This document shows positions 1 to 5,538 of a stretch of DNA of 5,538 nucleotides, in pieces. How positions within the stretch are numbered: the first letter of the stretch is position 1; each line of letters opens with the position of its first letter. A model generated the notes under the pieces. That model did not search any database, was not told the origin of the DNA, and worked only from the letters and a program-made list of their open reading frames with translations. Origin of the DNA: CAG-390 sp045541375 (GTDB lineage: Bacteria > Bacillota > Clostridia > Oscillospirales > CAG-272); NCBI GenBank assembly GCA_045541375.1, contig JAZQJB010000139.1:1-5538 (forward strand). The letters are read 5' to 3'. The position numbers and the translations under genes are program-made.

Positions 1-105
1 TTATTTGTCTTCCTAAGACCGCTTGGCCTCCGACTTGGTACTGAACAGAATTATTTTGTCGCGTCTTTCTGTCCACTGTCCACTAACCACTGTTCACTTT
101 TTCGC
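1..105. other. Non-coding region downstream of the repressor gene
   Basis: No credible gene is visible here. The stretch lies beyond the stop codon of the minus-strand repressor and is cut by the window edge. It holds a short perfect stem-loop at 7-19 (GTCTT-CCT-AAGAC) and the tandem heptamers at 70-97. Neither arm of the stem-loop is followed by a T-run on the relevant strand, so I do not call it a terminator. Read on the minus strand, 10-35 resembles a tRNA D-arm (GGCCAAGCGGT), but the remainder of a tRNA cannot be made from the bases present. Confidence 0.6.
70..97. repeat. Four tandem degenerate heptamers
   Basis: Four consecutive 7-base units read TGTCCAC, TGTCCAC, TAACCAC and TGTTCAC. 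The first two are identical; the third differs at positions 2 and 3 and the fourth at position 4. The array starts about 10 bases past the repressor stop codon (minus strand). The units end in CAC and are spaced exactly 7 bases apart, which points to slippage or a mobile heptamer family rather than chance. Its function is unknown. Short tandem heptamers of this general kind are best known from cyanobacteria (STRR sequences); any relation is only by analogy. Confidence 0.7.
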
Positions 106-918
106 TTACCTTCTTCTCAACCTTCCGAGAACCTTACCGATGCAGGCAACGTTCTCAAAATCCTTGAGCATAATTCTGCCGTACTCGGGGTTGAGCGAGA
201 TGAGGCAGTCGCCGCCGTAGACCTTGAAGTAGCCCGCGCCGTCAAGTACGAATATGCCTGCCTCGCCGACCTCGACGCCCTCCGAATTCTGCACGAGAAG
301 AACATCGCCGTCGTGGTATTTGGGCTCCATACTGTTGCCGCTTATGCGAAGTGCAAAGTCTGCGGCAGAGGTCGATTCGCTGACGGTGATGCTGACACTT
401 TCAGCCGCGTCGCCGTCGAGATATTCACCGATGCCGGCGGAGACGGGAAGATCATAGAGCGGGATCGAACGCTTGGTGACTCTGCCCGCGCCGCTGTCCT
501 TGTATCTGTTCGCGATGGGCGCGGTGACGATGGGAGCGGTTTCGCGAGAGAAAACGGGAGCGGGAGCGGCGGGATATTCCGCGCTTGAAACGCGTTCGCG
601 CTCTTTGCCCGCAACGAGCATAAGGAGCTCTTTGCCGTGGTTGTCAAGACGTCGGTATTCCTCGATCAGTCTGATCTCGTTGCCGTCAAGAGTGAAGTTG
701 TTGGTGTTCTCGGGAATGCCGCTGACGATGAAATCGAGCGAGCAATCAAGCGCGTCGCAGATCGCGATCATATTGGAAAGCTTGACCGAATCCGAAAGCC
801 CCGCAAGAAGCTTCGAGAGTGTTCCGAGCGGAATTCCCGAAAGACGCGAGAGTTCGTCATTGGTTATTTTCTTTTCATTTTTAATTTGCTTTATTCTTTC
901 AATGTAATCAAAACTCAT
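106..918 (-). CDS. XRE-family repressor with LexA/CI-like S24 autocleavage domain
   Basis: A 270-residue cytoplasmic DNA-binding regulator. Residues 6-66 form a Cro/CI-type helix-turn-helix (DELSRLSGIPLGTLSKLLAG is its core). Residues 108-150 are an Ala/Pro-rich linker. Residues 151-270 are an S24 (LexA-type) domain. All three elements for self-cleavage are present: a scissile-type Ala161-Gly162 pair in LPVSAGIG, the nucleophile Ser196 in GNSMEP, and a general-base Lys232 in GYFKVYG. LexA (about 200 aa, winged HTH) is ruled out by the XRE domain; the architecture matches phage CI-like repressors and lactococcal HdiR. The ATG at 918 has an AAGGGG Shine-Dalgarno at 926-931, 7 bases away. The promoter and palindromic operator directly upstream suggest autorepression. 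It is divergent from a small membrane protein gene, the likely target. No phage genes are visible, so whether it is a chromosomal stress regulator or a prophage relic is open. The RecA trigger is inferred, not seen. Confidence 0.92.
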   Translation of the reverse strand: MSFDYIERIKQIKNEKKITNDELSRLSGIPLGTLSKLLAGLSDSVKLSNMIAICDALDCSLDFIVSGIPENTNNFTLDGNEIRLIEEYRRLDNHGKELLMLVAGKERERVSSAEYPAAPAPVFSRETAPIVTAPIANRYKDSGAGRVTKRSIPLYDLPVSAGIGEYLDGDAAESVSITVSESTSAADFALRISGNSMEPKYHDGDVLLVQNSEGVEVGEAGIFVLDGAGYFKVYGGDCLISLNPEYGRIMLKDFENVACIGKVLGRLRRR

Positions 919-930
919 TTTGATACCCCT

Positions 931-950
931 TAATTCCTTTGTTGGAATTA
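931..950. promoter_or_regulatory. Palindromic operator O1 over the repressor's own start site
   Basis: Perfect inverted repeat with 7-bp arms, TAATTCC (931-937) and GGAATTA (944-950), around a 6-base centre. It runs from the last base of the minus-strand -10 box (950-955) across the predicted start point (about 943) to the Shine-Dalgarno of the repressor gene. It shares the format TTCC-N6-GGAATTA with the palindrome at 1060-1076. Binding by the adjacent repressor is inferred from this placement; it would give autorepression. Confidence 0.75.
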
Positions 951-978
951 TTATATCACAAAAATTCCGATTTGTAAA
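950..978 (-). promoter_or_regulatory. Sigma-A promoter of the repressor gene
   Basis: Read on the minus strand: -35 TTTACA (978-973, 5/6 match), a 17-base spacer, and -10 TATAAT (955-950) with an extended -10 (TGA at 958-956). The predicted start is near 943, giving a leader of about 25 nt. A CGGAAT motif lies in the spacer just after the -35, as it does in the opposing promoter. Confidence 0.8.
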
Positions 979-1017
979 GAGAAAAATAAAAATTTTTCCG
1001 AAAATGATAAAAATATC

Positions 1018-1046
1018 TTGACAAACGGAATCGGATGTGGTATAAT
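1018..1046 (+). promoter_or_regulatory. Sigma-A promoter of the small membrane protein gene
   Basis: Perfect -35 TTGACA (1018-1023), a 17-base spacer, and perfect -10 TATAAT (1041-1046) with an extended -10 (TGG at 1038-1040). The predicted start is near 1053, about 46 nt before the ATG. Such a strong promoter would be expected to need tight repression; a CGGAAT half-site sits in the spacer (1026-1031) and a full palindrome follows at 1060-1073. Confidence 0.88.
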
Positions 1047-1059
1047 AATGTCAGAAAGG

Positions 1060-1073
1060 TTCCGAAAACGGAA
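1060..1073. promoter_or_regulatory. Palindromic operator O2 of the small membrane protein gene
   Basis: TTCCG-AAAA-CGGAA, with 5-bp arms, followed by TTA. It lies about 8-21 bases downstream of the predicted start point, where a bound repressor would block the polymerase. Its TTCC-N6-GGAATTA layout matches O1, and its left half TTCCGAAAA is repeated at 996-1004 between the promoters. The repressor encoded next door is the obvious candidate to bind it; this is inferred. Confidence 0.75.
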
Positions 1074-1098
1074 TTAATTGAATTTAGAGAGGTATAAA

Positions 1099-1401
1099 AT
1101 GAACAACGTTATTGATAGAAATTACACCCCCGTATCACGCAGAGAGGAGCGTATATATAATGAAGCTCTCGGCGAAAAGATCATCTCCTTTTTCTGCCTT
1201 GTTATCGCGTTTTTCGAAAACAACGCGGTCGATGCCATCTGCCGTATGATCGGTGCGGTAGCCATTGCGGTTGCTTGCTTCTTCTACGTTTCGGGCGTTA
1301 TGGCTGGAACTCTTTCGGTTCTTGCAATCGCATTTTACGGTGCGCTGATAATTGCGGCATCGGCATTCGTCTTCCGCACAAAGAGCGTCAGCTCCCGATA
1401 A
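1099..1401 (+). CDS. Small hydrophobic membrane protein, unknown family
   Basis: A 100-residue protein I do not recognise. The N-terminal 27 residues are polar and charged (DRNYTPVSRREERIYNEALG). Three hydrophobic stretches follow: a short one at about 28-39, then likely membrane spans at about 47-68 and 71-92. The tail is basic (RTKSVSSR). No signal-peptide cleavage site or enzyme motif is visible. I chose the ATG at 1099 because GAGAGG (1086-1091) stands 7 bases upstream; an in-frame TTG at 1078 lacks a ribosome binding site. It is driven by a near-ideal promoter with an operator just downstream, divergent from the self-cleaving repressor, so it is probably silent until the repressor is inactivated. 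By position it resembles yneA, the division inhibitor next to lexA in Bacillus, but it lacks a LysM domain and has more than one span. A holin-like, toxin-like or damage-response role is speculation. Its last 14 bases overlap the convergent transporter gene. Confidence 0.8.
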   Translation: MNNVIDRNYTPVSRREERIYNEALGEKIISFFCLVIAFFENNAVDAICRMIGAVAIAVACFFYVSGVMAGTLSVLAIAFYGALIIAASAFVFRTKSVSSR

Positions 1402-2512
1402 CTGCGGCGTTCTCTGAATAGGTGCGGATGGCTCGCCAAGCCACGATCGAAAGTGGCGCCAGGAGTATTCCCGCAAAGCCGAACAGACGGTATCCGAGAT
1501 AGAAGGCGGCGAGGGTCAGGAGCGGATGCAATCCGAGATTTTCGCCGACTATCCTCGGCTCGATGAACTGTCGGACGATGACGGTCACCACGTAGAGTAA
1601 CAACAATCCGACACCGAGGAATATATCCTTGGTCACAAGCGCAAAGAGCGCCCAAGGTAAAAGAACAATACCCACGCCGAGCACGGGAAGGATGTCGACT
1701 ATCGCCGTGATGGCGGCAACGATAAGCGAGTACTCCACCCCAAGCACGCTGAGCCCGAAAAATATTTCGGCGAAGGTTATAAGCAAAATTAGTGAATAGG
1801 AGCGTAGGTAGCCGATGGCGGCAACCGCCGCTTCTTTTTTTATATGCGAAAGCATTCTCTTGGCAGATTCGGGAAGGACGGATCTGATCCCCGCCCGAAT
1901 CCGCTCACTGTCGAGGGTGAAATAGAATGCGGCGATGACGGTCACGACGAGCCCGATCAAAAGCTCGGGCAGAGCCTTCAGTATTGCGCTGAGCAACCCG
2001 GGGATCGCGCTCCCCATCGCCGAAAGCGTATCGCCTACTATTTTTTCAATGAAGGCATTTATCGCCTCCGTTTTTTCTGCTATGTTGCCCGAGCCCGTGT
2101 CGGGGAGCAGCGACGCTAACTTCTCCCCGAGCTTCTCGAGGATGTCGAGCGCATTGCGCAGAAATTCACCCGCAGTGCCTTCGCCCGAGCTTATCCCCTC
2201 GGCAAGCTTACCGAGCTCACCGAGCAGGCGTCTCACACCGAAAAAGAGAAGCGTGACGAATGACGTGAGCAAAAATATCAAAACCGCCAAGGATACCGTT
2301 TTCTTCGACGCGCCGGTGTATTTGGTAAGTTTGGTGGCAAGCGCAGATGCGAGTGCTCCGAGCCCGGCACCGAGAATGAAGGGAAGGGTGAGTGCAAACA
2401 GATATTTGAATATGATGTATCCCGCCGCCGCAGCCGCAAGAATGCAGAAGAGCGTGGCGGCGGTGTTTGTGAGACTTTTTCTCATCGGCGCTTTGACTTC
2501 TTTTTTATCCAT
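1388..2512 (-). CDS. ytvI: AI-2E family transporter, YtvI-like (sporulation membrane protein)
   Basis: A 374-residue integral membrane protein of the AI-2E (UPF0118) family, of normal length for it. Hydrophobic spans lie at about 18-37, 40-60 and 73-93. A soluble, partly helical segment at about 94-165 follows, then spans at about 184-200, 240-258, 262-292, 296-314 and 330-358. Family signatures are VDILPVLGVGIVLLPWAL (272-289) and RQFIEPRIVGENLGLHPLLT (314-333), followed by a GFAGILLAPL C-terminal motif. Both signatures are typical of the YtvI branch, which is found in spore formers; its substrate is not established. Other family members export autoinducer-2 (TqsA) or act as cation/H+ antiporters. 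The ATG at 2512 follows AGGAGAA (2518-2524) at good spacing. The gene is divergent from rpoB and convergent with, and overlapping, the small membrane protein gene. No clear sigma-A or sporulation promoter was identified. The family is near certain; the YtvI assignment is less so. Confidence 0.9.
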   Translation of the reverse strand: MDKKEVKAPMRKSLTNTAATLFCILAAAAAGYIIFKYLFALTLPFILGAGLGALASALATKLTKYTGASKKTVSLAVLIFLLTSFVTLLFFGVRRLLGELGKLAEGISSGEGTAGEFLRNALDILEKLGEKLASLLPDTGSGNIAEKTEAINAFIEKIVGDTLSAMGSAIPGLLSAILKALPELLIGLVVTVIAAFYFTLDSERIRAGIRSVLPESAKRMLSHIKKEAAVAAIGYLRSYSLILLITFAEIFFGLSVLGVEYSLIVAAITAIVDILPVLGVGIVLLPWALFALVTKDIFLGVGLLLLYVVTVIVRQFIEPRIVGENLGLHPLLTLAAFYLGYRLFGFAGILLAPLSIVAWRAIRTYSENAAVIGS

Positions 2513-2646
2513 TTCTTTTCTCCTAATTTAATATATATGATTTTATGCATTTTTGACTCGGCGATATACAAAAATTCAAAAATATCATAAAAAGAAAAGA
2601 ATTATAAAAAATTTAAGTAAAAAGGAAACTTTTTTTGATTTTCCTA
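2513..2646. other. AT-rich divergent spacer upstream of the rpoB promoter
   Basis: No gene is present. The DNA is extremely A/T-rich with phased A and T runs, especially from 2555 to 2646, directly upstream of the rpoB -35 box, where it could act as an UP element for the RNA polymerase alpha subunit. It must also hold the promoter of the minus-strand transporter. A TATAAT on the minus strand (2606-2601) is the only candidate -10, and it has no good -35 at the right distance. Confidence 0.5.
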
Positions 2647-2675
2647 TTGACAAATGAGAAAAAAAGATGTATAAT
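2647..2675 (+). promoter_or_regulatory. Consensus sigma-A promoter of rpoB
   Basis: Exact TTGACA (2647-2652), a 17-base spacer, and exact TATAAT (2670-2675): a full consensus match, preceded by a long AT tract. The predicted start is at about 2682. A second TATAAT at 2688-2693 has no matching -35 and is probably irrelevant. A strong promoter here fits the fact that no rplL or other ribosomal gene precedes rpoB on this strand. Confidence 0.88.
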
Positions 2676-2716
2676 ATTAAACTGCATTATAATCGCTTAA
2701 TATGTCTAAAAATGGG

Positions 2717-2732
2717 TCGGGATTGTTTCCGA
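2717..2732 (+). other. Stem-loop in the rpoB leader
   Basis: A six-pair stem, TCGGGA with TTCCGA (including one G-U pair), closes a 4-base TTGT loop. It is the most GC-rich element of an otherwise A/T-rich leader and lies about 35 nt after the predicted transcript start. It may stabilise the mRNA 5' end or serve as a binding site; its role is inferred only from position. Confidence 0.4.
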
Positions 2733-2781
2733 AGTGCGGTTTATATATTAATATTGTATGAAAATATTTCTTATTCACCGC

Positions 2782-2822
2782 AAGCGAAAAATAATTCCAA
2801 AAGATGTTAAAAGCGAAAAATA
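2782..2822 (+). repeat. 12-base direct repeat in the rpoB leader
   Basis: AAGCGAAAAATA occurs at 2782-2793 and again at 2811-2822, exactly 29 bases apart and separated by 17 bases. The second copy ends 7 bases before the rpoB Shine-Dalgarno. The first overlaps the 3' arm of the TGCGGT/ACCGCA pairing. The identity is exact, but A-richness lowers its significance. A translational operator is possible but unproven. Confidence 0.55.
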
Positions 2823-2844
2823 CTTGAATGGAGTGATTGAATTT

Positions 2845-5538
2845 ATGGTCAACGTAACAGACCAGGTGCTCGGAAAGAATTTAAGAAAATCCTTTTCCAA
2901 AACCCGCACTACACTCGAAATCCCGAATCTTATTGAGATTCAGACAAATTCCTTCAAATGGTTCCTCGAGGAAGGCCTTGCAGAGGTTCTTCGCGACGTA
3001 TCCCCCATCGTGGATTACAGCGGAAATCTCTCCATCGAATTCGTATCCTACTCGATCGATTCGAAGCCGAAGTATCCCGTTGAGGAATGCAAGGAGAGAG
3101 ACGTAAACTATGCGGCTCCCCTGAAGGTCAACGTGCGTCTCAATAACAAGCAGACGGGAGAAGTCAAGCAGACCGATATTTATATGGGTGACTTCCCGAT
3201 CATGACCGAAAACGGCACCTTCGTTATCAACGGTGCAGAGCGTGTCATCGTCTCGCAGATCATTCGTTCGCCCGGTATGTACTATGCATCCGACATAGAC
3301 AAGGCGGGCAAGAAGACGTTTACTGCACAGATCATACCTTACCGCGGAGCATGGCTTGAGTATGAGGTAGACAGCAACAACGTCATCTATGTAAGAATAG
3401 ATAAAAACCGTAAGCTTCCCCTTACAATGTTTATCCGCGCGCTCGGTCTTTCGGTAGATCACGAAACCGGTAATATGGCTTCGAGCATCGAAAGCGCAGA
3501 GGATATCTTTGAGATGTTCGGCGACGACATCCGTCTCCGCGCAACTCTTGAGAAGGACGAGTCCGAGGCTTCCGCCATCAACCGTCATTCCACCGCGGCT
3601 ATCGAGTCTCTCCGCGAGATCTTCCGCAAGCTCCGTCCCGGTGAGCCTATCCAGGTAGACGCGGCTCTTACCCTTATCAACAACTTCTTCTTTGATGCAA
3701 AGAGATACGACATCGCTCCCGTAGGACGTTACAAGTTCGACAAGAAGCTTGCTATCTCCGAGAGAATCGCAAACCGCCGTCTTGCTGCTCCCGTAGTAAG
3801 CACCATCAGCGGCGAGCTCCTCTTCGAGGAAGGCCACGTTGTAACTCCCGAGGAAGCTCTCGAGATCGAATACGCGGCAGTAAACGAGGTTCAGATCTAT
3901 CTTGACAACGGCGAAGTTATCAAGGTGTTCTCAAACCACACCTGCTGGCCCGAAAAGATCATCGGTGACAAGCTTCTCGATTGCGGCGTTCGCGAGAAGG
4001 TTTCCACCCCTGTTCTTCTTTCTATTATGGAAGAGTGCGGCGGCGACCTTGACGCTATCAAGGCAGCTTGTACCGCTCGCATCAACGAGCTCTGCCCCAA
4101 GCACATCACCCGCGAGGATATTTATGCAACCATCAACTATCTGCTTAACCTCGCTCACGATGTCGGAACCACCGACGATATCGACCACCTTGGCAACCGT
4201 CGTATCCGTTCCGTAGGCGAACAGCTTCAGAACCAGATCAGAATCGGTTTCTCCCGTATGGAAAAGATCATCCGCGAGAGAATGACCACTCAGGATAATG
4301 AGAAGCTGACTCCTCAGGCTCTTATCAACATCAGACCCGTTGCAACCGTAATTCGCGAGTTCTTCGGTTCTTCCCAGCTTTCTCAGTTCATGGATCAGGC
4401 TAACCCCCTCTCCGAGCTGACCCACAAGCGCCGTCTTTCGGCACTCGGTCCCGGCGGTCTTTCCCGTGACCGTGCATCCTTCGACGTCCGTGACGTACAC
4501 TACACCCACTACGGCCGTATGTGTCCCATCGAGACCCCCGAAGGTCCTAACATTGGTCTTATCTCCTATCTTGCAACCTATGCAAGAATCAGCGAGTATG
4601 GCTTTATCGAGGCTCCTTACCGTAAGGTCGACCGCGCAACACGCCGCGTAACCGACGAGGTCGTTTATATGACCGCTGACGTTGAGGATAACTACATCAT
4701 CGCGCAGGCGAACGAGCCCCTCGACGAGAACGGATGCTTCATCAACAACACCGTTACCGCCCGCGATAAGAACGAATTCCGCGAAGTTTCGGTCGATGAG
4801 ATCGACTTCATGGACGTATCCCCCAAGATGGTAGTATCTGCAGCTACCGCAATGATCCCCTTCCTTGAGAACGACGATAACTCCCGTGCTCTTATGGGAT
4901 CGAACATGCAGAAGCAGGCAGTTCCGCTTATGGTCACCGATTCACCCATTGTCGGTACCGGTATGGAATATAAGGTAGCTCGTGACTCCGGCGTCGTTGT
5001 TCTTGCAAAGAACGCGGGCGTTGTTGAGCACGTTGAGACCGCAAAGATCGTCATCCGCACGGATGAGGGTCGCAAGGATTCTTATGATCTCATCAAGTTC
5101 AAGCGTACCAACCAGGGTACTTGCTGCAACCAGAGACCTCTTGTTGTTCACGGCGAGAGAGTAGAGAAGGGTCAGGTTATTGCCGACGGTCCCGCAACCT
5201 CCAAGGGTGAGATCGCGCTCGGCAAGAACGCTCTTATCGGATTTATGACCTGGGAAGGTTATAACTACGAGGACGCGGTCCTTCTTAACGAGAACCTTGT
5301 AAGAAACGACGTTTACACATCTCTTCATATTGAAGTATATACACACGAAGCAAGAGATACCAAGCTCGGCAGCGAGGAGATCACCCGCGAGATCCAGAAC
5401 GTCGGTGAGGATGCACTCCGCAACCTCGACGCATACGGCGTTGTAAAGAAGGGTACCGAGGTACACGCAGGCGATATCCTTGTAGGTAAGATCACACCTA
5501 AGGGTGAGACCGACCTTACCGCAGAAGAAAGACTCCTC
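2845..5538 (+). CDS. rpoB: DNA-directed RNA polymerase beta subunit, 5' part (898 codons)
   Basis: The beta subunit forms the catalytic core of RNA polymerase with beta'. The frame is open from ATG 2845 to the window edge. Visible in order: protrusion/lobe start ELPNL-like LEIPNLIEIQTNSFKWFLEE (24-43); MGDFPIMTENGTFVINGAER (near 115-134); the fork and rifampicin region (508-534); HYGRMCPIETPEGPNIGLI (555-573); FLENDDNSRALMGSNMQKQA (673-692); WEGYNYEDA (803-811, with the acidic pair E809/D810); and ITPKGETDLTAEERLL, where the window ends. About 300 C-terminal residues, including the conserved catalytic-site lysines and the clamp segment, lie outside. The ATG at 2845 is chosen for GGAGTG at 2830-2835 and because it gives the usual clostridial N-terminus; an in-frame ATG at 2758 has no ribosome site. 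The rifampicin region sits about 45 residues further along than in B. subtilis RpoB because the lobe is longer. Antisense open frames within it are shadows of its codon bias. Confidence 0.99.
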   Translation, partial: MVNVTDQVLGKNLRKSFSKTRTTLEIPNLIEIQTNSFKWFLEEGLAEVLRDVSPIVDYSGNLSIEFVSYSIDSKPKYPVEECKERDVNYAAPLKVNVRLNNKQTGEVKQTDIYMGDFPIMTENGTFVINGAERVIVSQIIRSPGMYYASDIDKAGKKTFTAQIIPYRGAWLEYEVDSNNVIYVRIDKNRKLPLTMFIRALGLSVDHETGNMASSIESAEDIFEMFGDDIRLRATLEKDESEASAINRHSTAAIESLREIFRKLRPGEPIQVDAALTLINNFFFDAKRYDIAPVGRYKFDKKLAISERIANRRLAAPVVSTISGELLFEEGHVVTPEEALEIEYAAVNEVQIYLDNGEVIKVFSNHTCWPEKIIGDKLLDCGVREKVSTPVLLSIMEECGGDLDAIKAACTARINELCPKHITREDIYATINYLLNLAHDVGTTDDIDHLGNRRIRSVGEQLQNQIRIGFSRMEKIIRERMTTQDNEKLTPQALINIRPVATVIREFFGSSQLSQFMDQANPLSELTHKRRLSALGPGGLSRDRASFDVRDVHYTHYGRMCPIETPEGPNIGLISYLATYARISEYGFIEAPYRKVDRATRRVTDEVVYMTADVEDNYIIAQANEPLDENGCFINNTVTARDKNEFREVSVDEIDFMDVSPKMVVSAATAMIPFLENDDNSRALMGSNMQKQAVPLMVTDSPIVGTGMEYKVARDSGVVVLAKNAGVVEHVETAKIVIRTDEGRKDSYDLIKFKRTNQGTCCNQRPLVVHGERVEKGQVIADGPATSKGEIALGKNALIGFMTWEGYNYEDAVLLNENLVRNDVYTSLHIEVYTHEARDTKLGSEEITREIQNVGEDALRNLDAYGVVKKGTEVHAGDILVGKITPKGETDLTAEERLL
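4366..4446 (+). other. rpoB: Rifampicin-resistance-determining region of rpoB
   Basis: Residues 508-534 align to E. coli 507-533 with an offset of one. The key pocket residues are of the sensitive type: Gln514 (E. coli Q513), Asp517 (D516), His527 (H526), Arg530 (R529) and Ser532 (S531). The local sequence SQFMDQANPLSELTHKRRLS is canonical for Firmicutes. No resistance substitution is seen, so a rifampicin-susceptible enzyme is expected. Confidence 0.93.

Larger units (their letters stand above)
2682..2844 (+). promoter_or_regulatory. Long 5' leader of rpoB
   Basis: About 160 nt lie between the predicted start of transcription and the rpoB ATG. The leader contains a hairpin at 2717-2732 (TCGGGA, loop TTGT, TTCCGA, with one G-T pair). 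It also has a wider pairing of TGCGGT (2735-2740) with ACCGCA (2777-2782) around an A/T-rich loop, and two copies of a 12-base direct repeat at 2782-2793 and 2811-2822. No T-run follows the hairpin, so it is not an obvious attenuator. I do not recognise a known riboswitch or an L10-type leader. The Shine-Dalgarno GGAGTG (2830-2835) ends 9 bases before the start codon. Confidence 0.5.

Noticed and set aside
7..19. Stem-loop as a terminator of the repressor transcript
   Set aside because: The stem has only 5 pairs with a 3-base loop, and on the minus strand it is followed by AAATAA rather than a T-run.
1..45. Possible tRNA fragment on the minus strand
   Set aside because: GGCCAAGCGGT resembles a tRNA D-arm, but U8 and a plausible acceptor half are missing and the 3' part would lie outside the window.
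473..907. Plus-strand open frames opposite the repressor gene
   Set aside because: The minus-strand frame has a full XRE-S24 architecture with catalytic residues; the plus-strand frames have neither a ribosome site nor a recognisable domain.
1935..2531. 198-residue plus-strand open frame
   Set aside because: It is antisense to the AI-2E transporter, is Ser/Pro-rich low-complexity translation, and has no start signal. It is a shadow of the real gene.
2601..2629. Minus-strand promoter for the transporter gene
   Set aside because: TATAAT is present at 2606-2601, but the hexamer 17 bases upstream (GTTTCC) does not match a -35, and in such A/T-rich DNA a lone TATAAT is weak evidence.
2702..2761. 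19-codon upstream open frame in the rpoB leader
   Set aside because: It has no ribosome binding site before its ATG, and its composition looks random; I see no reason to treat it as a leader peptide.
2758..2844. In-frame upstream ATG extending RpoB by 29 residues
   Set aside because: It has no Shine-Dalgarno, and the extension is Lys/Ile-rich and absent from RpoB N-termini. The ATG at 2845 has GGAGTG at proper spacing. The frame is simply open back to TAA at 2749.
2881..3837. 318-residue open frame on the minus strand
   Set aside because: It lies wholly antisense to unmistakable rpoB, has no ribosome binding site, and its translation fits no known protein. The strong codon bias of rpoB leaves the opposite strand open. 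The same applies to minus-strand frames at 3931-4509, 4692-5075 and 4942-5466.

Overview
The window looks like core chromosome of an endospore-forming-type Bacillota, most likely class Clostridia. The evidence is an RpoB of clear Firmicutes type, a YtvI-like AI-2E family membrane protein, sigma-A consensus promoters (TTGACA-N17-TATAAT), strong purine-rich Shine-Dalgarno sequences, and coding DNA near 50% GC separated by very AT-rich spacers. The exact family cannot be read from the sequence alone. No insertion sequence, CRISPR array, rRNA or complete tRNA is visible.

Layout. Positions 1-105 are non-coding and hold a small stem-loop and four tandem heptamers. Positions 106-918 (minus) encode a 270-residue repressor with an XRE helix-turn-helix and a LexA/CI-type S24 self-cleaving domain. 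Across a 180-bp spacer, 1099-1401 (plus) encodes a 100-residue hydrophobic protein of unknown family. The spacer holds two back-to-back promoters. Both have an extended -10, both have a CGGAAT half-site just after the -35, and both are followed by a TTCC-N6-GGAATTA palindrome over or just past the predicted start of transcription. Positions 1388-2512 (minus) encode a 374-residue AI-2E/YtvI-type transporter whose 3' end overlaps the small gene by 14 bp. After a 332-bp AT-rich spacer, 2845-5538 (plus) is the first 898 codons of rpoB, which runs off the right edge.

How the parts work together. The repressor and small membrane gene form a self-contained, probably autoregulated divergon. The repressor keeps the Ala-Gly cleavage pair and the Ser/Lys dyad, so a DNA-damage (RecA) or similar signal could trigger its self-cleavage and release both promoters. 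This resembles lexA-yneA or HdiR-type circuits, but the effector does not look like YneA. This unit is the best candidate here for something undescribed. rpoB is housekeeping. Its notable points are that it is not preceded by rplL, that it has a perfect consensus promoter and a roughly 160-nt leader of its own, and that its rifampicin pocket is of the sensitive type.

No convincing Rho-independent terminator was found for any gene in the window.
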